Shown: positions 34,060 to 48,000 of the stretch, one piece after another
Numbering within the stretch: the first letter of the stretch is position 1
Layout: each line of letters starts with the position of its first letter
NCBI GenBank assembly: GCA_014898425.1
Contig: RCSZ01000010.1
Coordinates: 1,736,001 to 1,800,000, forward strand
Direction: 5' to 3'
Length of the DNA: 64,000 nt
Source of the DNA: Botryotinia globosa
Lineage: Eukaryota; Ascomycota; Leotiomycetes; Helotiales; Sclerotiniaceae
Notes under the pieces: model-generated
The model's database searches: none
The model's input: only the letters and a program-made list of their open reading frames with translations
What the model was told of the DNA's origin: nothing
Made by a program: the position numbers and the translations under genes

Positions 34060-36559
34060 ATGAAGTTCAGAGATGGAATGTGGTTGCCGGCGGAGGGGAA
34101 ACGACTGGAATACGCTGAAGAGGTATATGCTATTACGGAACGTGAGGATGGCAAAGCATTGAGCTTGCTATGCCCAACTAGAAAGATATTTGCAAGGTCA
34201 GATTCATTGAATTTGAGTACCTTGACAATTGTAAGTCAATCCACTTGGTAAGTACAAAATACATATTGATCTTGAAAAGGATGTGGAAGCTCAATTTGAC
34301 GGAGTGATATCCGTCGAGACTACACACTTTCTGGGTGCTCTCAATCCAGGACCTCATTTCGATCTGTTTCCAGAAGGAAAGCCAGAGGGTAGTCAAGTCG
34401 AAATTGCAAAAACAGAAAAGTCAACCACTCTCAAATCTGGATCATTATCGGCGACGGTAAAAACCGGCAATCATGATTTCGAGATCCGATTTCATGCTAC
34501 AGATGGCTCGAAAGAACTTACATCCTTACTTAATCGAAGTGTTGGCTTAGCATATAGTCCGGCGACCAGCAACCCGATGCAGATCGCAGATATGAGGGAC
34601 TTTGAACATTACATCTTTACTCAATCGACACTCTCAGTGGGAGAATCTGTATATGGTTTAGGAGAGAGATTTGGAGCATTCAATAGGGTTGGCCAGTCTA
34701 TTGAGCTTTGGAATGCAGACGGAGGAACTTCGAGCGATCAAGCTTACAAAGTTAGTTTCGCCTCGTTTGAATCTTTGAGTGATACTAACGAGACGTCAGA
34801 ATGTACCATTTTGGATGAGTTCTCGGGGATATGGTGTGTTCATCGATACACCCGATAAGGTGGACCTGGAAATTGGAAGCGAGAGATGCTGCAGAGTTCA
34901 GACCAGTGTGGAAGGCCAGAGACTAAAGTGGTATGTACCTTGTACTAGATATTCAACGAGTATCAAATATTAACTGTCGAAGGTACATTATTTATGGACC
35001 AACACCAAAAGAGGTTTTGACAAAGTATTCAATCTTGACCGGAAAGCCAGGAAAGGTACCAAGTTGGAGTTTCGGACTTTGGTTGAGCACTAGTTTTACC
35101 ACAAATTACGACGAAAAGACTGTGAATTCATTCCTCGAAGGGATGAGTGCACGAGATATTCCAGTGGAAGTATTCCACTTCGATTGCTTTTGGATGAAGG
35201 CATTTCATTGGTGTGATTTTGAATTTGACTCTGAGATGTTTCCAGACCCAAAAGCTCAAATTTCTCGACTTAAAGAATCTGGTAAGCTCTGTGCAATTGA
35301 TACGCGCTAAACACCGCTAACATGTGACAGGACTTGTCAAGAAGGTTTGCGTTTGGGTAAATCCATATCTCGGTCAAGCATCTCCCGTCTTCAAATACGC
35401 GGCAAGTAAAGGTTACTTACTCAAACGTAAGAACGGCGATGTGTTCCAGTGGGACCTCTGGCAAACGGGAATGGGAATTATCGATTTCACCAATCCTGAG
35501 GCTACAGAGTGGTATGTAGGCTGCTTGAAGGGCCTATTTGATAAGGGAGTGGATTCAATCAAGACAGATTTCGGAGAACGCATACCATCTAAGGATGTCC
35601 AATGGTTTGATTCATCTCTCGATCCAAGAAAGATGCATAACTACTATGCGTTCTTATACAACAAAATCGTCTATGAGGCATTACAAGACCGATATGGAAA
35701 GGATGAAGCCGTTCTCTTCGCACGTACTGCTACTGCCGGAACTCAGCGTTTCCCATTGCAATGGGGCGGTGATTGCGAATCAACCCCTGAGGCTATGGCT
35801 GAATCAGTTCGAGGAGGCTTGTCGTTAGGACTTTCTGGTTTTGCCTTCTGGTCAGTTGACATTGGTGGCTTTGAGGGCTATCCTCCTCCTTGGATATACA
35901 AACGCTGGGTTGCGTTTGGCCTCCTTTGTTCCCACAGTAGACTTCATGGTAGCAATTCTTTCCGTGTACCATGGACAGTGGACGAGGACGACAAAACGGA
36001 TCAAGGGTGCTCCAAGGTTCTGTCAAAGTGGACGACATTGAAAGCAAGACTCATGCCGTATATTTTCTCGCAAGCTCAAGAAGCTGTCGAGCTGGGTGTA
36101 CCCCTTTCACTTCGAGCTATGTGCTTAGAATTCCCAGACGACCCAACCTCATGGTATCTGGACAGACAATTTATGTTTGGAGATAGTTTACTCGTAGCCC
36201 CAATCTTTGAAGAATCCGGGGATGTTGAGTTTTATTTACCAAAGGGTAAATGGACGAACTTTTTCACTAACGAAGTGAAGAGTGGACCTGGGTGGTTCAA
36301 AGAAAACCATGCGTTCGACACCCTTCCCTTATACGTCCGGGAAAATACAGTACTTGTGCTAGGAAAATCAGAGCAAACTAAGACTGTGTATGATTATGCC
36401 CAAGATGTTGAAGTTCGTCTATACAACACTACAAAGGGGGCTAAGGCTAGGCTAGTAAATTCCGAGGGAACCGACATTGGTACTCTTGAGGTTGACGATG
36501 AAGGAAAACTGAAAGATCAGAAGTTTTTGACGGGATCATGGGAGGTGACAAAGATCTAG
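34060..36559 (+). CDS. GH31 alpha-xylosidase, YicI type
   Basis: 766 residues from five exons: 34060-34230, 34280-34750, 34800-34930, 34983-35281 and 35331-36559 (introns 48-52 bp). It aligns along its whole length with the YicI alpha-xylosidase family: MKFRDGMWLPAEG start, HFLGALNPGPH, ESVYGLGERFGAF, VFHFDCFWMKAF, nucleophile D437 in KTDFGERIP, acid/base D505 in WGGDCES, FWSVDIGGFE, and GLLCSHSRLHGS. HFDCFWMKAFHWCDFE is the family's aglycone/xylose-specificity region. The enzyme removes alpha-1,6-linked xylose from xyloglucan oligosaccharides or isoprimeverose. There is no signal peptide, so it acts inside the cell on imported oligosaccharides. The divergent GH3 gene could supply these by trimming glucose. 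Confidence 0.94.
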
Positions 36560-38883
36560 AATTGCCATACAATATAGATATTGTGACTACTCATAATGAA
36601 CGGACGAATTTTCTATGAACAAGCGATGCGTATTTGTGCCCAATAGACTTAGATAACATAGACATAGAAGGAACCCAGCAAAGCGACCACCAATGGGTGT
36701 ACGGACTACAAAACTTGACTTCTGAATATCTTGTGATATATCAATTTGTATCTTTTAGGAATCGTGACAACTGTTCATTATAAATAGGACAATCAAAATG
36801 TGAAATTTGATATCAAACAATTGAAGAATGAATCTGTTAAAAAAGTTGAAAATTGAGAAGTCTCCCATCAATCCATGCACCATCTGGTGGACATGAAGTG
36901 CCGTGTAGAAGGAGACATGAGTTCGATTGGCCTCGATGACTTTGAGGTATGCGCAGATTGATCAACCAACCATACAGACTTGGTGTTCAGGACAGACATT
37001 GGACATGGCGGAGGCCTTTCCTCAACTAGAGCGATTATGAGCGTATCGACCCACTGGCTGATGTTGATTCCCCGGGCTATATATTATTATGGATCGGAGT
37101 CCATGCTTGACTCAAAACGAATCCACTTTCTGTATGCAGAGAGGACGTCAGTTCTTCTGAAGGATAAACGTCCGCGTGTACTTCTGTCGTCTGTATCTTC
37201 CTAGGAAAGATTTGCGACGTACTCGGGGGGTGATAGACATATGGGGAAGGTATTGAAAGTTAAACACAAAACAAAGTGTGCTGCAGTGAAATGTGGATAA
37301 ATGATTCTTGAATTTGAACTTCAGATTTCGATGCCTCGGATTTTTCAGGTCGAATTGATATCACGTGATTTGGAAGATTTCTATACACACACCCCTATGC
37401 CCCAGTACCCCAACTCGAGCCTGAATCTGAATTTCCGGGGTAGAATTTTATTCTCACACCCCTCCACACTGACGGAATCTCCCGTGCAAATCTTCCCATC
37501 CAGTAAAAAGACGGATATTTCGATTTTAGAGAGACAAAAATATCAACCAAGCTCAAGATAATAATTTTTCAAAGGCTTTTCCAATGTTTCTCATCAAATT
37601 CTTATTAATTCGAAGTATCGTAGTGATTACCAGGTTTGATGTAGAATATCAAAGGGAGAACAATCTTTAGTTTTTAGCTCCGGGAGAAGTCCCTAGTGCC
37701 GCCCCCTCACTCCGCTAGTCAAAAACTTTTCGGTTAGCATGTGTGCGGAGCGTGACAAAAGCTTACATACTCGAATAATGCGGGAGTCAAGGATTACTTT
37801 CTTCATTTCCACCAAAGGATTTCAGGCAAAATCATCAATATACCATGGCATCCTATTGGACACCGTTTTGCAGTTTGATACCAGATCTCTTGTTGTGTTT
37901 TCCCATCTTCCCTTTTCCCGTCTCCGATTTCTTCATCGGCGCAACCACAGATCAACATTGAGACGTTCTTGTACAACCACACCAACCATATCATAAATAT
38001 AGACATAGATAGGTTGATGACCCGACTGAATGCGTGGAGTTTTTCTCAAACAACTGTACAGCCGCAAGTAATGGGCCGCGTTTGTTGGGCCGTCTCTGGT
38101 CAATCCCCTTGATTTTCTGTCCTGTCGTTGTCATTCAGTTACATTCACCCCTTCTGAAGCATTGTTGATATATGATCGATGGCTATTCATATCAATATAA
38201 AACGACCTCAAGAGTCAAGACCGAGTGGTTACCATACTGTCGGTACTTCTTGTGAGGCCAGACTTCATTACGACAGCTCATCTACTAGGATATTTATACC
38301 ACCACCTAACTCTATGGGTGAAAACTGCCAGGTGAATCCTGTGATACCCGTCTTGGTGTCATTGATTCATATCTACATTCAAAACTGTTGGTGGCTTAGT
38401 GATTATTCAGGGATGCCACGAAATTTTCATGCGTAAGATAAAGTGGTTAGCTGCACATGTCCAAATCTCGTAGCCTCCCCTCAAGGGTATCATTGGATTC
38501 ACCATTTCAAGGGAGGGGTCTCTTGGACCAATACGGCTTCCATTCAACTGCCTTTAGAAAAACTTAGTTTGGCACCTGTACGGATTTCTAACTTACCCTG
38601 GACTTTTTCCCGAGCAAAAATACCCTTGATACATGCATCGACGTAAAGTAACATAGCACAGAGAAGGAAATTCGAAATTCGACTGCATAATTCTAAAGTT
38701 ACACCTGTTGAATCGGCATTTCAATCACTCGCCGCAGCTTCCCATACTGAGCCACAGGTCGAATTTAAATACACACGAGTGTCCAGGACCCTTTCTTCCG
38801 TTACTTTTGTTTTTACAAAGTTCTTTCTTTCAAATTTCTTTTTCTTCATTTTTCGGTCAGTACATAATACTTTTTTGCTTATT
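36560..38883. other. 2.3-kb intergenic region upstream of the MFS gene
   Basis: No recognisable gene. ORFs below 120 codons (for example 37301-37561 +, 38708-39052 +) lack domains. The last 100 bp before 38884 are T- and TTC-rich. Confidence 0.35.
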
Positions 38884-41037
38884 ATGGAGTCCGACGGACA
38901 TGCAAGAACTGGCAGCACCAGTGATGAGGAAAAGGTGGTTGCTTCTGCAGCAATTCAATCTAACCTCCCGGCGGACCCTGATGCGCACCTTTCAGATGCA
39001 GAGCGCAAGGCCATCGACCGAAAACTTGTGTGGAAATTGGACTTGTATTTGATTCCCTGGGTACGTTTGCAACCATGGTTTCTCTTATCAATTTAAGTAC
39101 TAATTCTAAAATAGCTTTGTATCCTTTACCTCCTTGCTTTCTTGGACAGAACAAACATTGGAAATGCGAAGATCGATGGCCTCCAAAAAGACTTGCACAA
39201 GATGTCAACTGGACGATACAATGCAACTCTTTCGATATTCTTCGTTTCGTACTCGATCTTTGAACCGTTGACCAACGTTCTTCTGAAACGCCTTCGCCCA
39301 TCTATTTTTATCCCGATCATCATGTATGTCGACCTTCCCCAACGATATTCGCTATCTAATTTGCTCTAGGACTATCTGGGGTGTTGCTATGTTATCAATG
39401 GGATATGTTAAGAATTGGTCTGGTATGTAAAACTTTCATACTTCTTGGAGTCTTTGTCCGATGAGACTAACATTATGATTTTCAAAGGTCTTATGGCAGC
39501 TAGATGGTTTTTGGGTATGGCTGAAGCTGGTCTATACCCTGGTGTAAACTACTTTCTCTCGTGCTGGTACAAGCGTGATGAATTTGGTGTTCGCGCAGTA
39601 CGTTCTCATTCAATACTTACCTGCTTTTCCTCGGCTAACGGTTTAGGCTATCTTCTTCTCTGCCGCCGCGTTTTCCGGATCTTTTGGAGGACTACTTGCT
39701 GCGGCTATTACCAACCTAGATGGACTAGGAGGACGACCAGGTTGGGCATGGATCTTCATCATTGAGGGTGTCATTACTGTTGGATTCGGTCTTTTGTCGT
39801 TTTTCTTCGTTCATGACTTCCCCGATACCGCTACCTTTCTTTCAGAGCAAGACCGTGCTCGAGTTATTCGCAGACTCAAGATGGACAAGCAATCAAGTGC
39901 TGAACATGAAGAATTCAAAATGGAATACTTTTGGGCTGCCGTGAAAGATTACAAGATGTGGTTGGGAATGTAAGTTTTCGAAAATTTTATGATCCCAACT
40001 TGTTCAGTTTGCTGACAAAACACAGGATAACGTACATGGGTGCCGATATGCCATTATATGCGTTCTCACTCTTCCTACCAACTATTGTAAGTTCAATTTA
40101 TTCACCATTATCTTCATTGTTACCGCCGCCGCCCCATTTTGAGGTTATTTCTTCATGTCAAAGACTCAGAATGTAAGCCTCTATAAACATCCGTGCAGGG
40201 TCTTTATATGGCCCAAGCGTCTTCAGGACGTTCGAATTTCAATCACAGTAGTCTGCTGTACGGGTTGCTTTGCTCTGTAGAAAAAAGGACAAGTAGACTA
40301 AAAATGGCCTCCACCACCTCCTCTTCCCCCAATGCAACCTCCATTTTTTTAATTCATCCCATATTCTCTATTCTTCATCCACCTCTCATACAATACTAAC
40401 ACTCAATCTCGTCGTCTATTTTCAAACTTTGCATCTGATAGATCATACTGACTTTCCAATTTAGGTTGCCGAGATGGGATATAAAACTACTCGCGCACAA
40501 CTACTTTCAGTTCCCCCTTACGCCTGCGCTGCAGTCCTCACAATCGTTGTTGGTCTCGCTGCCGACCGTACCAAGCGTCGTGGTATCTTCAACATTTGCA
40601 CCTCTCTCATAGGTGTTATTGGATTTGGCCTACTACTTGGATCACAAAACCCCCACATCAAGTACACAGGTACATTCTTGGGTGCTCTTGGTATCTACCC
40701 TTGTATCGCAAATACTATTTCATGGGTTAGCAACAATACTGAAGGTGTTTACAAGCGTGGTATCGTTCTCGGATTCGTCATTGGATGGGGAAATCTCAAT
40801 GGTATTGTTAGCAGTAACATTTACTTCAAGGGACCAAAATTCACAGTAGGGCATGCGACTGTCATGGCTTACATGATTGTCTGCCTATTTGGTGGTAGTG
40901 TTGCAATGCATCTACTGTTACGCAGAGAGAACGCGGCTAGATTGGCCGGGAAGAGAGACCACTTGGTCGCAGGAATGACGGAGAAGGAAGCCGAGAAGCT
41001 GGGTGACAATCGTCCTGACTTCTTGTACACCCTTTAA
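38884..41037 (+). CDS. MFS transporter of the anion:cation symporter (Dal5/Tna1-like) family
   Basis: 501 residues from seven exons: 38884-39060, 39115-39323, 39370-39422, 39488-39597, 39647-39969, 40026-40086 and 40465-41037. About 12 membrane helices, with the family signatures DLYLIPW, LAFLDRTNIGNAKIDGL, WFLGMAEAGLYPGVNYFLSCWYKR, ADMPLYAFSLFLPTI and AQLLSVPPYACA. Members carry nicotinate, allantoate, biotin/pantothenate or small organic anions across the plasma membrane by proton symport. Although it lies beside glycosidase genes it is not of the sugar-porter family, so sugar uptake should not be assumed. The sixth intron (40087-40464, 378 bp) is far longer than the other five (46-65 bp). 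Confidence 0.9.
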
Positions 41038-42570
41038 AAAAATGATACCTGGACGGCTGCTGATACTATAGGGAGGATATTGAAAGGTCGATTTCTTATT
41101 AGTTTCTGTGTAATTTTCACTTTGTCCTTTCATTCTGCTGGGAGCATAGCCCTTAGATTTAACTTTATTTTGCACCGTTGATACTATCTATACACGGTTA
41201 CGCAAGTCAACGTTAAGTGACACATGCAAGCTGCGAGTCAAGAAGCTTCCACTCTCTTCTACTGGAGTATTTGACCCGTTAACTTGGCCGTCAATCAAAT
41301 GTCATTGTCACTCGCATCCACTCAGCTGTCAAAGTGCAAATAATCAAGGGACATTATGATCAGCCTAATCGTGTAAAACCATGTCCGACAGGACCAACAT
41401 GCAAGCAAGCTTTTTCCAGCCGAGTAATTTGTGGATTCATTACACCGCGTCTGACCTGTAACACTACAGCCATGTTAGGTGCATTAGCTCGATTCCTGCT
41501 TGTCCAAACTAACCGCAACGCTAGTGATTCTCGCTCAGCACTTACCATAAGAGGTAGCAATACCACCCCCAAGCTCAAGGCTTCAATCCTTGATGTGCTA
41601 CCCCAGATATTCGTACCCCCGCGAAAGACTCATTTCGGTATTATGTTTAAAAGAGTGCTTACCCAGGCTAGGAGATTATCCATTTTTGATATATTTTGAG
41701 CAGACATGCATTTGCGAAACATTTGGGGGTGGTGTACGATTATTAGTGGGGATATTCGGGGGAGCCTAGTTGTTCTCGAACACATCACAGGCGAGGAGGA
41801 TCTGTACTGATGCGTGTTTTCAGCCCCATGGATTTTTCACATGAAGTGATTTAATCGCTCAGCATCTAATAAGTAACGAACAATGTGATTCTTCCAGAGA
41901 TTCTGAGAGGTTAGATTGAGATTGGGAGGGGTGGGGGGCTTGTGTTGCCCCGTGGTCCATGGGACGTCCATGTTTGAAGTAACCTTACTCCAGCCTCATT
42001 CGCTGAGCGTGCAAGATTACTTACTGATTCCTCTTACCACTACATATGTCGCAAGTAGTGTACATTCCATCCAGGCTTTAACATTCGCCCGGAAGCAATT
42101 TCTGTGGCGTTTTCTTACCATCAAGCACGGGATAACAGAGAAAGATTATAGCAAGTCAAGGCAGGAGTACAGGTGCGAAGAGGTTTATTTGTTAAGTTAC
42201 TGATTGGATTACCTTTCATCTATTCTATTCTTCTCTCTCAATCACTCCTTCAATAGATCAGCATCTCCGCTGCACCAAGCATGCATTATCATACGCCATG
42301 AGCTATATCCACGTCTTCTTTCGTTTCCTGTATGTGTTCCAATCCTCTAGGTATCTCTATGAACTGCTCCAATATGGATCGTTTCCTCTTTCGACCACTC
42401 ACATCCCAATACCTGACGCGATCTTGTACTTTCGTGCTCTCCTTATGATTGCCTTGCTGACATGCATAGATAGATGAGGAAATCTCCATATTTTCCTTCT
42501 CCAAGCTTTCTTTTTTCCTTCCCGTCCACAAGAACTCTAGTTTCCCCACATCCGCTAGCTAGTCCTCATC
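41038..42570. other. 1.5-kb intergenic region upstream of the GPCR gene
   Basis: No credible gene. The 121-codon ORF at 41334-41699 lacks family features. From about 42220 the sequence becomes pyrimidine-rich toward the GPCR start. Confidence 0.35.
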
Positions 42571-44145
42571 ATGGGCCAACTATCCCAAAGGGAGGTTGAT
42601 ATCTTAATCATCATCGAGCGAACCACGGCATCGATATCGGTGTTGGGAACACTTGCTCTGTTCGCTACATTCATCTTTTTCAAATCGTTCAGAACATTGT
42701 CAAATACAATCATATTTTACGCATCTTTTGCAAATCTATTTGCCAACGTTGCCGCGCTTATTGGAGGTTCCGCGCTTTCACAAGTTAATTCGCCACTATG
42801 TCAGTTTCAAGGTTTCTTGTTGGAAATGTATGAAATTTCTCCCTGTTCTTTTGATTGCATTGTCGCTGACGAAGGAAAAGGTTTATGCAAAGCGATCCGT
42901 GGTGGAGTTTGGCAATGGCTACAAATGTCTACCTTGTCTTCTTCTACCGATTTGATGCCGCTCAGCTGAAGAAATTATATCCTTATTATGCATTGATATG
43001 CTATGGTCTCCCCTTCATTCCAGCGATGGTCTGTCTATTTGTCAAAAATAATGAGAAAGGAAAAATCTATGGAAATGCAACAGTATGGAAAACTTTCGTT
43101 CTTCAAATGTTCTACATCTCTTCGAGCAATCACTTCCTCAAATGTTCTCTCTCTTTTCAAACAACCAACTTACGAATTACAGCTTTGGTGTTGGATTGAC
43201 GGTCCATGGGCACCTCTCCGTATCTACAGCTACTACGCACCAATTTGGATTACCATCCTCGGCGCACTGTGTATCTACGTGCGGGTTGGGATTGAGATTT
43301 TCCGCGCCCGCAACCAACTCAATGGAGTATCCCACCGAACCGATCCATCACTACATACCGACGCCGGAGGCAAATCATCACATCCTCTTCAAGACAGCAT
43401 AACCAACGCATCGGAAGCCACAAACAAGGACTACGAAAGTGAACACGAACAACCCATTTTCACCGGAACCCGCACCACCGAAATCGAAGTGACGCACGGC
43501 TCGTGGGAGAATGGAACGGGTCTCGGTACAAACACTACTCCGCGATATCCTCGCGCTTCAGATGTGAATCCTCTTAGCACTCCGGCCAAAGATCCAGAAA
43601 GCAATTACCGAGTGACTATCTCCGCCGTACCGAATACAACTACATCGAGTGGACGAGGCGGAGCTCGGAGAAATGCAAGTAGCTTGGATAAGATCAAATG
43701 GGCCTACACGAAAGTCGCGATGCTGTTCTGCATTTCCATATTGATAACTTGGGTTCCCGCTTCGGTGAACCGAGTATACGGGTTGAGATTTCCGGATAAA
43801 CCATCTTTCGTCTTGAACATCGGGTCTGCCATTGTTCTTCCTCTGCAAGGATTTGTAGATCTCTCCTGTTTCGCCGAAATTGAAGAGATCTGAGTAACTA
43901 ACATAAAATAGTGGAATACCGTTATCTACTTCACCACTTCTCTAGGAATCTGTCGCAGCGTCTGGGCCGATCTTCGCGGTCCCTCTACACAACATAGGAA
44001 AACTGAAGGATTCCGTATGATGGATCGCCCTATGACTGGTATCCATCGAGGAGGAACAAAGGAGACGGAAAGTATGGTGGAATTAAGCACTAGCCGATCA
44101 CAAACGAATCGAAGTTTAAGGAGCGCGGAGGTTGATAGTATCTGA
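42571..44145 (+). CDS. cAMP-receptor-like G-protein-coupled receptor
   Basis: 454 residues from exons 42571-42827, 42881-43082, 43183-43854 and 43912-44145 (introns 53, 100 and 57 bp). Seven helices in the Dicty_CAR / fungal class V order: TASISVLGTLALFATFIFF, LSNTIIFYASFANLFANVAALIG (in part), AMATNVYLVFFYRFD, ALICYGLPFIPAMVCLF, IYSYYAPIWITILGALCIY, then after a long loop KVAMLFCISILITWVPASVNRVYG and SAIVLPLQGFWNTVIYF. The third cytoplasmic loop is about 140 residues, Ser/Thr-rich and likely regulatory. The C-tail carries further Ser/Thr/Arg. The ligand is unknown; related fungal receptors act in nutrient, light or developmental signalling through G-alpha and cAMP. Confidence 0.88.
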
Positions 44146-47100
44146 GCCAAAATGGAGGTGGAGGAGTTAATAAAATCTGGTTGTATGACCGTGCGATGTA
44201 CGTTTATGTGTAAATTTTTAATTGGTGGGATGGAGCGATGAGGGATTTATGAGGAAAATTTTGAAAAGGAGTTGGAGATAGTACTATTCTATTCGGTTTA
44301 CACAGGAAGCTCGGAGTTCTCTACGGACAGGACATGGAGAGATCAACGGGATGTGTATAAAAAACTGGCCACGGAAGGAAAAGCTCTATCTATCTATCTG
44401 AAAATTATACTGTACAACTTATCTTGTACAGCATCACAATCAATATCAAGAAAATTAAGCAACCCCACAGTACAAACCTAGATAAATTTCAAACAACTCA
44501 AAGCACGTAGAAATAAGCATTTATTGTCTCGCAGTTCTCAAGACAAGCACTCCCACAAACTTTGGCGCCCAGTCGTCAACAGATCCATTGTACACTCGCG
44601 ATCGCGACGGCGATTCGCAGCACAATGATCTATCCATGCATCCATCCAATTAGTTCCAACAACACCATCCATCGCCCATAACAATAAAACGTCTGTAATT
44701 CAGCACCCATGCAATACAATTACTTTTCAAGACCGTTATAAAGCGCGCGGCGCATCCGAGAAGACAGGCTCGAGGCTCGAGTTGAGACACCAACGGTTTG
44801 TTTCCCGTTTCGTTAGCAATGTCTCTGATAGAAGTAAAGTGTACATGTCATGTCTCTAAACGAAATGCACTCCCTTTAACCCACACAGCGTACCTTACAC
44901 GAAATTCTTCCGCTCCTGAAAATAGAGCATGTGTGAATTGTCTTGACAGCTTACTGGATGCGTTGTGCTCCTAGGTAGTGCACCACTTGGACTTTGGCAA
45001 TATAGGATTTTGCACCGATTCGTGATTCGTGTGGTGTTGGTTTATCCTTTCCGTGGGAAGTTCTGGTTCCTGGCTCTGTGATGAGTCGTTTGTGAAATCT
45101 TCGAGTCCGGATCTATCGTAGATCTGGGTAGGTCTAGATTTCGATAACCTTATATTATAAGAATTTCCCTGCTCTCGCTAGTCCAAACTAATTTATTTCC
45201 CAGCCCTTAGGTTATAGATTTATAATTCTCATCTCGTTGCTAAATTATCTCATACCAAATATCATATCATATATGACATCGACCAGACTCGAATATCAAA
45301 CTCCCCAGGTTCGATCCACGCTAACGGATTCATGGGGTCTAAATCCCGCAGCCCTCTGATCATAGCTCCGAGTATTCGCTTACGGACTTGCCCCCAAAAT
45401 AAGTTGACTTTGCAGGTCCGGGTCTTGTATCTTACGTATCCACTTTCAGGGTGTGTTGTTCGCGAGTTAGGCTTTTTCCCAGGTACGTATGATAATAACC
45501 ATAAATATCTGAGCCATTATTATTTTCTGATTTCAAGGGTACAAATTTTTTAGCTGGGGGGATGGGGAAATATTCTAGGGCGTGAATCTCAAAATGAAAA
45601 GGATAAATGTGCGGACCACAAAATGACATCGTGACGGCCGTTATTGTACTCCTACGGTTTTGATTGACACTTGGACTCTTCATATGCATCTATCTGATAA
45701 GTAACGGTAAGGTTATTCAGGATTTCAGCTCCGTGCGACTACAGATGCACTCTATACTTCCAGAAGACTTCCACCTAGAAATTTGATCAGATACCATTGC
45801 AGTGTTACAATACACCTAGCGAGTATTGAAAACCTCAGCCATTTTGATACGCATGAATGAATAGCAAGGAAAATTCAGCTTAGCATCTGGTGTTGACTCG
45901 AGATGATGTGGTAGTCTTCGTCTAGCGTACAGTTAGTTGTCAGCTTACCAGGCCGAAACTTTGCATAGAACTGTGGTATAATATTTGACGAAAGACAATG
46001 TGTTTATTCCGGGTGGAGGATCTGCCTTCCGTCGGGTACCTAGTGAAGATCTTAGATGTAGATGCAGTGTTAAGTAGTCTTTAAGTACCGGTACTAGTCA
46101 CGCTGTGAACTTAGGAGCTGCTGAAAGGTTAGGCAGTAGAGTCTCAACGATGCGATGGTACTGTACTTTTCGCAATAGTCACGCAATAATGCTACTGAAA
46201 ATCTGCGAGAAATAGATATTGGAATGTTGTAATCTTACAATGTATTCGAATATAAAGAAATACACCCAGGCTAATCTTTGGTCTATATATCAATGTTGCA
46301 GAATAAATCAAACAATGAATACCTCCACATGTGGTACAGAGTAGTCGAATACTAAAGACCTTTTATTTCTTTTTATCTAACCATACAATAGTACACACTG
46401 ACTTCCAAGGCCCGGTCCGCAACTTATACTTTAGGGTTCATAGAGTAATAAGTGGTGTAGTATACCGTGCCGTCCACAACGCGGGGAAGAATCCACTTAC
46501 AGATCCGACAGCATTCTCTCCACTTAAACGATCAGGAAATTCGCCGATCAAAGTAACCACATAAAGTCCTTGTAATATGAAATGATTTCCCTTCTTTTCA
46601 TCACTCAAACTTTTGAAAAGGTACATCCCTATACCTGTTCATATACACGAACAAACACATTGTAGTCAAAACAACCGTAATCCCCTTAACCTTCCGTGCC
46701 GTACACACACATCGCAGTTTTTTATCCTTCCAAAATCCCCGAATCTATAGTATGAGTGTAACCCAACAGTCAATGCAACACCATGATATTTCCCGATCAC
46801 AACTATTCTTCCTATTACCACCCTCCTCCCCAGTAAATCCGTGTTCGTGCATACAGGCTTTACCATGCATTTGCGGATACGGAGACATGACTACGCATAT
46901 CCCATGATTGGCCCACAAGACATCTTCAAAAAACACAGGATTGATATTGCATAACATACACGCATACATACACATGTCATGGTATTAATTCACACCAAGT
47001 CTATCATACCTTCCTAAATATCTAGACGAGCTGGAGCTAGATACAAACACGCAAGCAACTTCGGCTAATCCTTCTACGACCCACCCCTTTGTTTAGTGTT

Positions 47101-47755
47101 CATGAATCAAGAATATACTGCGTGCAAACGAGTGTATAAGGTTATGACTAGGCTAGGATGCGACGGGGATGGGAGATAAAAAGTGTGGGTGGTATACTTT
47201 GTACAAACTAGAAAAAGAAGGGGGATGGAAATAAAATATACCTAGTATTTACGCCGTGGTACCATAAAGCAGAGCGTGCGTAATCCTTATGTCGATCTGG
47301 AAATGGAATGGGAGGGACATGGATATCTGCCTATCTAGGAAGTAGCATTCCGAATCGATGAATAAGATTATCGAATATTTTCAATGGATGGATAAACTGT
47401 CCATCAATTGGAGAAGCGAAGCGAGCGAGCGAGCGATGCGTGAAGTGACATGTGTGTGTTTGTGAATCAATGGCAATGGTTTGATAGAGGAACTGAAGGG
47501 GTGGATGCATAAATTGATAGGTGATGGATCGGGTATGTAAATGATTGTCCGATTTGATAGATTTGAATTGAATTCATGACGAGAAGTTTTGTTCGTTGTG
47601 ACTTGTAGCTCTTGTTCTCTCACAAGCAAAATCAAACTTATCTCATCGCATCTTATCTTATCTTATCTTATCTCACCTCACCTCCCCTCAAATGTTTCTC
47701 ACAACTCGCTGCTCATCTCACTTCACATTCGTAATAGAAGCACTTCCCACACACT

Positions 47756-47759
<4 letters not shown>

Positions 47760-47793
<34 letters not shown>
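47760..47793. repeat. (AT)n microsatellite
   Basis: Thirty-four uninterrupted alternating T/A bases, followed by ACAAACAACACAAACACAC. Confidence 0.97.
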
Positions 47794-47795
<2 letters not shown>

Positions 47796-47924
47796 AACAA
47801 CACAAACACACATTATATCATGCCATCTACTATATACTTGCATATAACCTTTCCACCCTTCCCTTTACATAAACCCGATTTCCAATCCAAGATCTACAGT
47901 AGAAATCTTTATTTTTCTATTCAC

Positions 47925-47948
47925 CTATCTATCTATCTATCTATCTAT
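47925..47948. repeat. (CTAT)6 microsatellite
   Basis: Six consecutive CTAT units inside the G-depleted tract. Confidence 0.95.
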
Positions 47949-48000
47949 CCATTCATCTATCCACATATAACACAACTCCATCTCTACAGCCCAGCCCAGC

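Noticed and set aside
43003..43893. 296-codon ORF starting within the GPCR
   Set aside because: It begins out of frame and reads through an intron. The four-exon receptor model explains the same sequence better.
45308..45322. B-box-like GGTTCGATCC suggesting a tRNA
   Set aside because: The flanks do not form a T-stem and no A box or acceptor pairing lies at tRNA distance.
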